A stretch of DNA of 13,571 nt from UBA1189 sp045654565 (GTDB lineage: Bacteria > Bacteroidota > Bacteroidia > Bacteroidales > Bacteroidaceae), in assembly GCA_045654565.1 (NCBI GenBank), contig JAZONP010000017.1, forward strand, positions 1-13,571, given 5' to 3'. Positions 6,623 through 13,571 of the stretch are shown here, piece by piece. Position numbers and translations under genes: made by a program. Each line of letters starts with the position of its first letter. Within the stretch, counting starts at the first letter, position 1. The notes beneath the pieces are model-generated. The model saw nothing but the letters and a program-made list of their open reading frames with translations. It made no database searches and was not told the DNA's origin.

Positions 6623-9600
6623 AGAAAAGATTTCAACTTTTAGCTTTATCAGCATTGTGCGTACTGTTTGCTCACGCACAGTTCGTAGAGCCCTCTGAGG
6701 GCGTGTTCCGCATCATCAACGTAGGCTACAACGCCGCCTTGATGGAGAACTATGAGAGCAACGAAGTATTTTGCACCTCCACTATCGGCGACGCAGACGA
6801 CTTTAATCAGCTGTGGATACTGAAGGCTTCAGGTTCTGGCTACAGCATCCAGAATGCCTACACTGGCGCCTACATCCAGACCGGCAACAACGTACAGGAG
6901 AAGCCTTACTGGACAGGTGCGACCGCCAAGACATTCAACATCACCTTAGGCGGTGGCGAGAAGAAGGGTTACAACATTTTCGATCCCGGCTTGGGTTCTT
7001 GGGGCCTACACAGTAAGGGTGCCAACGCCAGAGTCGTAAGATGGACCGACTGCGATGCCTCACAATGGAAGTTCGAGAAAGTTGAAGTTTCCCAAGAAGC
7101 CATGACCTTGGCACAAGCCGAGTATGCCGAATACTTGAGACTGAAGACCGAGTTTGAAGACTATTGCACTGAGCTCCTTGCCAACCAAGACAAGCTGGAA
7201 GAGGCATTGGCCAAGTACTTCGAAGATGCTGCTTGCACCGTACTGAAGGCTGAGTTTGCATCGGCTAGCGACGAGGATTTGCGCAGCGCTATGGCAGCAG
7301 ATAACCTCCCCGCAGAATTGATCGATATGGCCGTGAAGGTGAAGACCGACGAGTGGGCCGAAGACAACGAAAAGGCAGACAAGCCCGGATGGGACAGCCA
7401 CTACGCCAAGAAGTTCCGTGTACAGATGGTCGAGCCACACAGTATCGCAGGTGAGATCACCGAATGGATCGGCCACCAGGGTCACACCAACATGGACAAC
7501 CCCACTGGTCTCTATGGCAACAACCGCCAGGTGCTCTACGTAATGGTAGAGGGTGAGGTCAAGGACGGAGCCGAGTTGTATGCCACATGGCTCATCGGAC
7601 ACGACAAGATGCCTAACTACAACAACGGATACGGCGATAGAGGCGTAAGCTTGAAGCCCGGTCTCAACATCGTCCCCATCAGAAAAGATGGCTGCGCACT
7701 CTACTTCAACTACCTCGTACACACCTTCAACAAGGATACAAGACAGTTTGCCCACAAGTTGAGCGACTACGACGATCTCAAGATCCACGTAGCAGGTGGT
7801 CACATCAATGGTTACTATAGCATTGCAGGTGACTCACTCTACACCCCCGACAACGACGACGACTGGGTATACTATGAGGAGCGTGCCAACCTGGAGAACA
7901 TCACCATCCTCGGCCGCTACGAGGTGCTCCAGTTCGAGCTCAACGACGTAGTCAACTATACCGACGATAAGGGTAGCACATGGAGCGAGAAGGGATTGGC
8001 TTACTACTTCCCCGAAAGACTCCCCACCAGCATGCCTAACAGCCCCGCATTCACCGCGCCCAACCAGCGCATCAACGGTATCGTGGAGGCATGGGACCGC
8101 ATCTTCCTTTCTGAGAAGATGACCCTCGGTGTAGCCAGCAAGGCAGAGGTAGACTCCATGAACAAGCTCTTCCCCCGCTACGACGGCACATGGACAGAGA
8201 AAGCAGAGATCTACAACTACGACGACGCATTGTACGCCTTCTGCGATAGCCTTAAGGATCGTGATGGCGACTACGGTGAATACTACAACCACCGCGGTGT
8301 AGCGTTCGGTACACGTACGGGTTACATGTATGGTAGCTGGGACCACTCTGGTTACCACATCAACACCACACAGAGCATCTTGACTTGCATCGCTACTGAG
8401 GCTGGACCCACTTGGGGACCTGCTCACGAGATCGGTCACCAGCACCAGGCACTCTACACCCTCAACGGCGAGATGGAGGTGACCAACAACACCTTTGCCA
8501 ACGTAGCTGCATGGTACATGGGTATGGGTACATCACGCGTAAACGGCACCGAGGGTAACCTTGCTCACGTATACGACAACTTCAAGAATGGAGGCTACCT
8601 CCTCAGCAACAACATCTGGGTGCTCACACAGCGCTACTACCGTCTGTGGCTCTACTACCACCGTGTAGGTAACAACACCCAGTTCTTCCCCCGCTTGTTC
8701 GAGTTGCTCCGTAAGAGCCCCATGGAACGTAGCTATGGTAGCGGTAGCGAGATGCGCCCCAACGACAAGGGCGTAATGGAGGAGACTGGATTCCAGCTCA
8801 CCAATGGTTATCGCTCATACCTCAAATTCTACCAGCTCTGCTGCGAGGCCGCCCAAGAGGACTTGACCGAATTCTTCCGCGCATACGGCTGCTTCACTCC
8901 CGTAGATGGCGTATTCCAGGGCGACTACACCAACTCAAAGTACTACACCACACAGAAGGAGATCGACAAGGCCATCAGAGAGGTGAAGGCTAAGAACTAT
9001 CCCGTAAACAACAAGGTACTCTTCATTAATGACTGCACAAACGGAGCAACCTATGGCCACGACGGTACGACTCGCCGCAGCTTCTGGGATCCCGAAACAG
9101 GTCGTAGAGAGAATGCTGAGGTTGGTCTCTATGTTGACTACCTCTGTGAGACACCTATCACAGGTGAATATGTATACACCTTGGAAGACCTCAAGTTGAC
9201 CATTAGCGGAGGTAAGGGCGCTGTAGGCTTCGCCGTATACAACACGAATGGTGAAATTCAAGCCTTCTCAAACAACCACACCTTCTACCTCAACAAGGAT
9301 GTAGCCAACAGCCTGCGTTCAGGTGAGTCTACACTCTACGCTGTACCTGCTACAGGTGAGGACGTAGTGGTAAACATCACCCTCGGTGATGAAGAAGAGC
9401 AGTTAGAGAACCTCGAAAATGCATTGTATGTAGCTCAGGGCTATTTGGAAAAAGTAGATAATACTGGCCGCAAGGTAGGTTATTTGCACCCCGACTCAAT
9501 CGCTGACTACGCAGCACTCGTTGCAAAGATTGAGGAAGTGGTAAAGAACAAGGACAACTCAGAGAAGAGCTTTGGTGAGTGGTACCTTGAGCTCGATGCT

Positions 9601-10731
9601 GCAAACGCTAAAATGCAGACCAATGAAAACGCACGCATCCCCTTCACACCCGACTGCTTCTACACTATCGCAATGAGCGCAGATCCTACACGTTACATCA
9701 AGTCTGTAACAGCAGGACTCAGCACACAAGTGTTCGATGAGGTAACATTCGAAATACATTGGAGATTTGTCCCCGCTGTAGAGGAGAACACGTACTATAT
9801 ACAAAACCGCGAAACTGGCAAATACATCTCAGTTGCAAACTCAGGTAAGCGAGTAAAGGCAGAAGCTACCGACGTAGCAAGTGCCGTTGCATTCACTCTG
9901 GACATCGATGCACCAGGCGAAATATACATCCAACGTGCTGACAACGAAGACATCTACTTGCACAACTTCGTTGTAGCAGCTACAAGCCAAGTACAGGCAG
10001 GAAGCATTACGGATAGCAGAGCCAAGTGGACATTGATCATGGAAGACAACATGCTCAGCCAGCCCGTAATCAGCACCAAGAACCTCATCACAATCTACTA
10101 CTTGCAGCGTACAGATGACGGCAGATATGCATACCATCAGACCACAGGACGTACCAACAAGGGACGCATCCAGTCAAGCGCTCTCAACGACACTGATGAG
10201 AACTATTGGTTCTACTTCACTCAGGGTAACGAAGAGGGCAAGTATGCCATCTACAACTACGCAACAAAGTTGTCTATCACAGCTACTGGCACCAAGCTCT
10301 ATGCAAACAAGGAAGCAGAAACCACAATCGACTATGCCCTCAACCTCAACGAAGAAGGTAATGGATTGATCATCTCTGCTGAGGGTGGCAACTGGCTGAT
10401 GTCTGCATCAAACGTAGCAGACCTGAATGCACAGACTATGGTAAAACCCACCTCATGGAAACTAATCAAGAAGTGTGAGATTATCATTGAGGACGAAGGC
10501 CAAGGCGTAAGTTCTGCTATTGCCGACCTCAACATACAGGTGAAGGATGGCGTAGTGATCGCAAACGGACTGAACAACGGAACCAAAGTTGCGATTTATG
10601 ACACTGCAGGCCACCTTATCGGTACAGCAACTGCATCTAACGGCACTGTTGCTATCGACACCAAGATGGCTGCCGAGAACACCATCATCGTAAAGATTGG
10701 AACAAATAGTGCTAAGTTCTCTGTAAAGTAA
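6619..10731 (+). CDS. Secreted M60-like (enhancin/mucinase-type) zinc metallopeptidase with multiple lectin-like modules
   Basis: A 1370-residue exported protein. Modules in order are a signal peptide (1-20, cleavage before QFVEP), a lectin/beta-trefoil-like domain (about 25-155), a helical linker (about 158-250), and the M60-like peptidase region (about 260-790). A beta domain follows (about 798-920), then a helical FIVAR-like segment (about 925-1000), two further lectin-like domains (about 1010-1140 and 1155-1285), and a C-terminal beta domain (about 1297-1370) resembling a type IX secretion sorting tail (VAIYDTAGHLIG...IIVKIG). The catalytic signature is HEIGHQHQ at 603-610: His603 and His607 as zinc ligands, Glu604 as catalytic base, and Glu620 in MEVTNN as probable third ligand, fitting HExxHx(8-28)E. 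Characterised M60-like proteins, such as B. thetaiotaomicron BT4244, cut O-glycosylated mucin-type proteins. That activity here is inferred from the family. It is monocistronic, between its own promoter and terminator, and divergent from the GH95 genes. Confidence 0.9.
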   Translation: MKKRFQLLALSALCVLFAHAQFVEPSEGVFRIINVGYNAALMENYESNEVFCTSTIGDADDFNQLWILKASGSGYSIQNAYTGAYIQTGNNVQEKPYWTGATAKTFNITLGGGEKKGYNIFDPGLGSWGLHSKGANARVVRWTDCDASQWKFEKVEVSQEAMTLAQAEYAEYLRLKTEFEDYCTELLANQDKLEEALAKYFEDAACTVLKAEFASASDEDLRSAMAADNLPAELIDMAVKVKTDEWAEDNEKADKPGWDSHYAKKFRVQMVEPHSIAGEITEWIGHQGHTNMDNPTGLYGNNRQVLYVMVEGEVKDGAELYATWLIGHDKMPNYNNGYGDRGVSLKPGLNIVPIRKDGCALYFNYLVHTFNKDTRQFAHKLSDYDDLKIHVAGGHINGYYSIAGDSLYTPDNDDDWVYYEERANLENITILGRYEVLQFELNDVVNYTDDKGSTWSEKGLAYYFPERLPTSMPNSPAFTAPNQRINGIVEAWDRIFLSEKMTLGVASKAEVDSMNKLFPRYDGTWTEKAEIYNYDDALYAFCDSLKDRDGDYGEYYNHRGVAFGTRTGYMYGSWDHSGYHINTTQSILTCIATEAGPTWGPAHEIGHQHQALYTLNGEMEVTNNTFANVAAWYMGMGTSRVNGTEGNLAHVYDNFKNGGYLLSNNIWVLTQRYYRLWLYYHRVGNNTQFFPRLFELLRKSPMERSYGSGSEMRPNDKGVMEETGFQLTNGYRSYLKFYQLCCEAAQEDLTEFFRAYGCFTPVDGVFQGDYTNSKYYTTQKEIDKAIREVKAKNYPVNNKVLFINDCTNGATYGHDGTTRRSFWDPETGRRENAEVGLYVDYLCETPITGEYVYTLEDLKLTISGGKGAVGFAVYNTNGEIQAFSNNHTFYLNKDVANSLRSGESTLYAVPATGEDVVVNITLGDEEEQLENLENALYVAQGYLEKVDNTGRKVGYLHPDSIADYAALVAKIEEVVKNKDNSEKSFGEWYLELDAANAKMQTNENARIPFTPDCFYTIAMSADPTRYIKSVTAGLSTQVFDEVTFEIHWRFVPAVEENTYYIQNRETGKYISVANSGKRVKAEATDVASAVAFTLDIDAPGEIYIQRADNEDIYLHNFVVAATSQVQAGSITDSRAKWTLIMEDNMLSQPVISTKNLITIYYLQRTDDGRYAYHQTTGRTNKGRIQSSALNDTDENYWFYFTQGNEEGKYAIYNYATKLSITATGTKLYANKEAETTIDYALNLNEEGNGLIISAEGGNWLMSASNVADLNAQTMVKPTSWKLIKKCEIIIEDEGQGVSSAIADLNIQVKDGVVIANGLNNGTKVAIYDTAGHLIGTATASNGTVAIDTKMAAENTIIVKIGTNSAKFSVK

Positions 10732-10755
10732 ATTAAAACCGACAACATAGCAATA

Positions 10756-10784
10756 AACGAGGGCGTGCCTGGCATGCCCTCGTT
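10756..10784 (+). terminator. Rho-independent terminator of the M60-like gene
   Basis: AACGAGGGC pairs perfectly with GCCCTCGTT, and the stem continues inward through one G-T wobble and three more base pairs to a five-base loop. AACTTTT follows. The hairpin lies 25 bases after the stop codon and separates the peptidase gene from the guaB promoter. Confidence 0.85.
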
Positions 10785-10863
10785 AACTTTTATATGGTAA
10801 ATAGGATAGAAATTATTCCTAACGGTATACAACCGCATTTTACTAATTCTTTTGACAAAAAAT

Positions 10864-10894
10864 TTTCAAAATTCCAAGAAAAGCGCTAAATTTG
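10864..10894 (+). promoter_or_regulatory. Probable Bacteroidetes-type promoter for guaB
   Basis: TAAATTTG (10887-10894) matches the -7 consensus TAnnTTTG exactly. Nineteen bases upstream, TTTC (10864-10867) is a one-mismatch -33 element. Transcription would begin near 10901, leaving a short leader before the ATG at 10926. I saw no purine riboswitch-like structure in the short space available. Confidence 0.65.
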
Positions 10895-10925
10895 CACGCA
10901 ATAAATTTCATAATTGAATAACTGT

Positions 10926-12401
10926 ATGTCATTTGTTGCAGACAAGATCATTATGGACGGCTTGACATTTGATGATGTCCTTCTCGTTCCCGCCTATTCA
11001 GAGGTAATCCCCGTCAACGTGTCGCTCGCGACCAAGTTTTCACGTAACATCGATTTGAAGATTCCCTTCGTGACCGCCGCCATGGACACGGTTACCGAAG
11101 CTAAGATGGCTATCGCCATTGCGCGTGAGGGTGGTATCGGTGTCATCCACAAGAACATGTCAATCGAGGAGCAAGCTCGTCAGGTGGCCATCGTGAAGCG
11201 TGCCGAGAACGGTATGATCTACGACCCCGTGACCATCAAGCCCGAGGCTACCGTGAAGGATGCACTCGACCTCATGGCTGAGTATCACATCGGCGGTATT
11301 CCCGTAGTGGATGGTGAAGGCAAGCTCGTAGGTATCGTGACCAACCGCGACCTCCGCTTCGAGCGCGACCACAACTGCAAGGTAGAGGATGTCATGACCA
11401 AGGCTCCCTTGATCACTACACACCAACAAATCGACATGGATGCTGCTTCGGCTATCCTCCAGGAACACAAGATCGAAAAGCTCCCCGTAGTAGACAACGA
11501 AGGCAAGCTCATCGGCCTCATCACATACAAGGACATCACCAAGGCTAAGGACAAACCTATGGCCTGCAAGGATAGCAAGGGTCGTCTGCGTGTAGCAGCT
11601 GGCGTAGGCGTGACTTTTGACACCCTCGACCGTATGCGTGCACTCGTAGAGGCTGGTGCCGACGCTATCGTTATTGATACCGCTCACGGTCACTCTAAGG
11701 GCGTTATCGAGAAGCTCAAAGAGGCTAAGAGAGAGTTCCCCAACATTGATATCGTAGTGGGCAACGTCGCTACCGGTGAGGCTGCCAAGATGCTCGTCGA
11801 GGCAGGTGCCGATGGCGTGAAGGTAGGTATCGGACCGGGTAGTATCTGTACCACCCGCGTAGTTGCCGGTGTAGGTGTTCCTCAGCTATCAGCTATCTAT
11901 GACGTAGCCAAGGCCCTCAAGGGTACTGGTGTGCCCCTCATCGCAGACGGTGGTCTCCGCTACTCTGGCGACATCGTGAAGGCTATCGCTGCCGGCGGAT
12001 ACTGCGTGATGATCGGTTCGCTCGTAGCAGGTACCGAGGAGAGCCCCGGTGAGACCATCATCTTCAACGGCCGTAAGTTCAAGGCATACCGCGGCATGGG
12101 TTCACTCGAAGCCATGGAGAATGGTTCTAAGGACCGTTACTTCCAGGCTGGCACCAAGGATACCAAGAAGCTCGTTCCCGAGGGTATCGCAGGCCGTGTA
12201 GCCTACAAGGGCGCTTTGTACGAGGTGATCTACCAGCTCGCAGGTGGTCTTAAGGCAGGTATGGGCTACTGTGGTGCTCCCACCATCGACAAGCTCCACG
12301 ACGCTAAGTTCGTACGCATCACCAATGCTGGCGTACTCGAGAGCCATCCGCACGATGTGTCTATCACCAGCGAGGCTCCCAACTACAGCCGTCCTCAGTA
12401 A
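10926..12401 (+). CDS. guaB: Inosine-5'-monophosphate dehydrogenase
   Basis: A 491-residue protein of normal family length. It oxidises IMP to XMP with NAD+, the committed step of guanine nucleotide synthesis, in the cytoplasm. I chose the ATG at 10926 (MSFVADKIIMDGLTFDDVLL), the usual Bacteroidales N-terminus, over a TTG four codons upstream. The TIM barrel is interrupted by two CBS domains (about 96-150 and 156-210; GGIPVVD and EKLPVVD). The catalytic loop GIGPGSICTTR (301-311) carries Cys308, DGGLRYSGD (341-349) binds the IMP phosphate, and Arg404-Tyr405 in DRYF fit the water-activating dyad. The mobile flap is intact, ending near EGIAGRVAYKG. It is transcribed alone: terminators lie on both sides and no guaA follows within the window. 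Nothing is missing or unusual. Confidence 0.98.
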   Translation: MSFVADKIIMDGLTFDDVLLVPAYSEVIPVNVSLATKFSRNIDLKIPFVTAAMDTVTEAKMAIAIAREGGIGVIHKNMSIEEQARQVAIVKRAENGMIYDPVTIKPEATVKDALDLMAEYHIGGIPVVDGEGKLVGIVTNRDLRFERDHNCKVEDVMTKAPLITTHQQIDMDAASAILQEHKIEKLPVVDNEGKLIGLITYKDITKAKDKPMACKDSKGRLRVAAGVGVTFDTLDRMRALVEAGADAIVIDTAHGHSKGVIEKLKEAKREFPNIDIVVGNVATGEAAKMLVEAGADGVKVGIGPGSICTTRVVAGVGVPQLSAIYDVAKALKGTGVPLIADGGLRYSGDIVKAIAAGGYCVMIGSLVAGTEESPGETIIFNGRKFKAYRGMGSLEAMENGSKDRYFQAGTKDTKKLVPEGIAGRVAYKGALYEVIYQLAGGLKAGMGYCGAPTIDKLHDAKFVRITNAGVLESHPHDVSITSEAPNYSRPQ

Positions 12402-12420
12402 AACAGACAATAGCATAAAG

Positions 12421-12450
12421 CGAGAGGCTAACCTTCGGGTTAGCCTCTCG
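12421..12450 (+). terminator. Strong terminator of guaB, probably bidirectional with the pyrE operon
   Basis: CGAGAGGCTAACC pairs perfectly with GGTTAGCCTCTCG across a TTCG tetraloop, a very stable hairpin of 13 bp, and TTCTTT follows on the plus strand. On the minus strand the stem is followed by CTTTATG, so it can also end the convergent pyrE/SRPBCC transcript, whose last stop codon is at 12494. Confidence 0.9.
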
Positions 12451-12493
12451 TTCTTTATAACATCTGTTAGTCTTTATGCCTATCAGCGTAATA

Positions 12494-12904
12494 TCAATAG
12501 TGTATGGCCGCCAACATCTCAGCCATCTTCTCTATACCCTCCTGGAGTGGTTTCTGCACCATACCCTTGATGAAGGGATTGAGTTCGGTGCGAAGCGTGA
12601 GCTTCATCTTGCTGGCCTCCTCTGCTGTGGGCAACATCTGCACCCAGATGGTGAGAGGAATGGGCGATGTGGTAGCCTCCAGCTTAATACACTTGGGCTC
12701 TTCGCGTTCGATAATCTTGAAAGCAATATCACCCACAGGAGCCACATTGATGCTCACCGTGTCGCTATCAAACTTCAGTTCCTTCACCTTATCCTGCGGG
12801 ATACGATCTTTCACCGCCTCAAGATGAGACAAGTCAGACAGCATGTCATAGACACGCTGCTGACTATAGGGAATAGCCACTACTTGGCTCTCAAACTGAG
12901 TCAT
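12494..12904 (-). CDS. Small SRPBCC (START-like) fold protein, function unknown
   Basis: A 136-residue cytoplasmic protein without signal peptide or membrane segment. It opens with FESQVVAIPYSQQRVYDMLSD, alternates beta strands in the middle, and ends with a long amphipathic helix (about 112-134, ending EKMAEMLAAIHY). That pattern, a strand and two small helices, an antiparallel sheet, and a C-terminal helix over a cavity, is typical of SRPBCC/polyketide cyclase-like proteins that bind hydrophobic ligands. I see no catalytic motif. Its start lies six bases after the pyrE stop codon, so the two genes are surely co-transcribed and probably translationally coupled. A link to pyrimidine metabolism is suggested by position only. 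Confidence 0.85.
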   Translation of the reverse strand: MTQFESQVVAIPYSQQRVYDMLSDLSHLEAVKDRIPQDKVKELKFDSDTVSINVAPVGDIAFKIIEREEPKCIKLEATTSPIPLTIWVQMLPTAEEASKMKLTLRTELNPFIKGMVQKPLQEGIEKMAEMLAAIHY

Positions 12905-12910
12905 AGAGGA

Positions 12911-13543
12911 TTACTGATTCCAGTGTGAGGGGTCACGACGCCAATCGTTGAGCAGGGGAAGCTCCTCCTCTGTAATATAACCGGTTTCTTGAGCCACTTC
13001 GAGCACAGCTTCATAGTTGGTCAAAGTTACCAACTCGACATCAGCCTCCTTAAATGCCTTCTCTGCTACGTCAAAGCCATAGGTATAAGAAGCCACCATA
13101 CCGATTACCTCACAACCATTGTTGCGGATAGCTTGTACGGCCTTGAGGCTGCTACCACCGGTAGAGATGAGGTCTTCAACTACTACTACCTTCATACCAG
13201 GACGGAGGTCACCCTCGATAAGGTTCTCCAAACCATGATCCTTGGGTGATGAACGAACATATACGAAGGGGAGGTTGAGAAGGTCAGCCACGAGAGCACC
13301 CATAGCAATGGCACCAGTAGCCACACCTGCAATAGCATCTACCTGACCAAAACGTTCTTGTACCACGCGTGCAAACTCAATCTTGATGAAGTCGCGCAAA
13401 CCAGGGTAAGAGAGTGTCTTACGATTGTCGCAATAGAAAGGAGACTTCCAACCTGAAGCCCAAGTAAAGGGGTTAGAGGGTTGCAACTTAATAGCTTTGA
13501 TTTTCAGCAGTTTGTCTGCATAGATTTTTTCGAGAGTCTTCAT
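12911..13543 (-). CDS. pyrE: Orotate phosphoribosyltransferase
   Basis: A 210-residue protein, the normal length. It joins orotate to PRPP to give orotidine monophosphate in pyrimidine synthesis. I chose the ATG at 13543 (MKTLEKIYADKLLKIKAIKL) over one four codons upstream because it matches the usual Bacteroidales N-terminus. The PRPP-binding motif VVVVEDLISTGGSSL lies at about 119-133 with the paired acidic residues Glu-Asp. FTWASGWKSPFYCDNR (26-41) is the family's N-terminal substrate segment, and the flexible catalytic loop is at VRSSPKDHG (96-104). All key residues are present. It is the first gene of a two-gene unit with the SRPBCC protein. Only 28 bases upstream are visible, so the promoter cannot be judged. 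Confidence 0.97.
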   Translation of the reverse strand: MKTLEKIYADKLLKIKAIKLQPSNPFTWASGWKSPFYCDNRKTLSYPGLRDFIKIEFARVVQERFGQVDAIAGVATGAIAMGALVADLLNLPFVYVRSSPKDHGLENLIEGDLRPGMKVVVVEDLISTGGSSLKAVQAIRNNGCEVIGMVASYTYGFDVAEKAFKEADVELVTLTNYEAVLEVAQETGYITEEELPLLNDWRRDPSHWNQ

Positions 13544-13571
13544 ACAACGATACATTTTTATAAAAACATAG

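Noticed and set aside
10914..10925. A TTG start four codons upstream of the guaB ATG
   Set aside because: The ATG at 10926 gives the usual MSFVADKIIMDG N-terminus and a normal length.
13520..13571. TATCGTTG just upstream of pyrE as a -7 element
   Set aside because: It has a mismatch and lies too close to the start codon to leave any leader, and the window ends before a -33 element could be confirmed.
1..13571. CRISPR arrays, tRNA or rRNA genes, transposases and phage genes
   Set aside because: I looked on both strands and saw none; the 22-bp repeats lack the unique spacers of a CRISPR array.

Overview
The window reads as chromosomal DNA from a gut-type member of the Bacteroidales (Prevotella/Bacteroides-like). 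The grounds are three promoters of the Bacteroidetes form (TTTG, about 19-20 bases, TAnnTTTG), starts without clear Shine-Dalgarno sequences, signal peptides ending in AxAQ-like sites, a T9SS-like C-terminal tail on one secreted protein, and Bacteroidales-like GuaB and PyrE proteins. The genus cannot be fixed from the sequence alone.

Layout. Bases 1-5773 (minus strand) carry two tandem, closely related glycoside hydrolase family 95 genes (alpha-L-fucosidase / alpha-L-galactosidase family). The promoter-proximal copy (5773-3215) is complete. The distal copy (3065 to beyond base 1) has an extra N-terminal region of about 365 residues resembling lectin-type beta-trefoils, and its C-terminus is cut by the window edge. 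An 83-bp palindromic interspersed repeat lies between them. Bases 5774-6618 form a long divergent intergenic region. It holds a promoter for each direction, five phased 22-bp direct repeats, a pair of inverted TTAAG-rich repeats about 140 bp apart, and an AT-rich core. Bases 6619-10731 (plus strand) encode a large secreted M60-like (mucinase/enhancin-type) metallopeptidase with an HEIGH motif and several lectin-like modules. A strong terminator hairpin follows.

Bases 10926-12401 encode IMP dehydrogenase (guaB) behind its own promoter. A shared hairpin terminator separates it from a convergent two-gene operon, pyrE followed by a small SRPBCC-fold protein. This right-hand third is ordinary nucleotide housekeeping.

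Working model (inference): the left two thirds is a small locus for host-glycoprotein foraging. The GH95 enzymes would remove terminal fucose (or L-galactose) from glycans, and the M60-like protease would cut the glycosylated polypeptide. Repeated lectin-like modules in the distal GH95 and in the protease could keep both on the same substrate. No SusC/SusD pair or dedicated regulator lies inside the window, so this is not a classical complete polysaccharide utilization locus as seen here.
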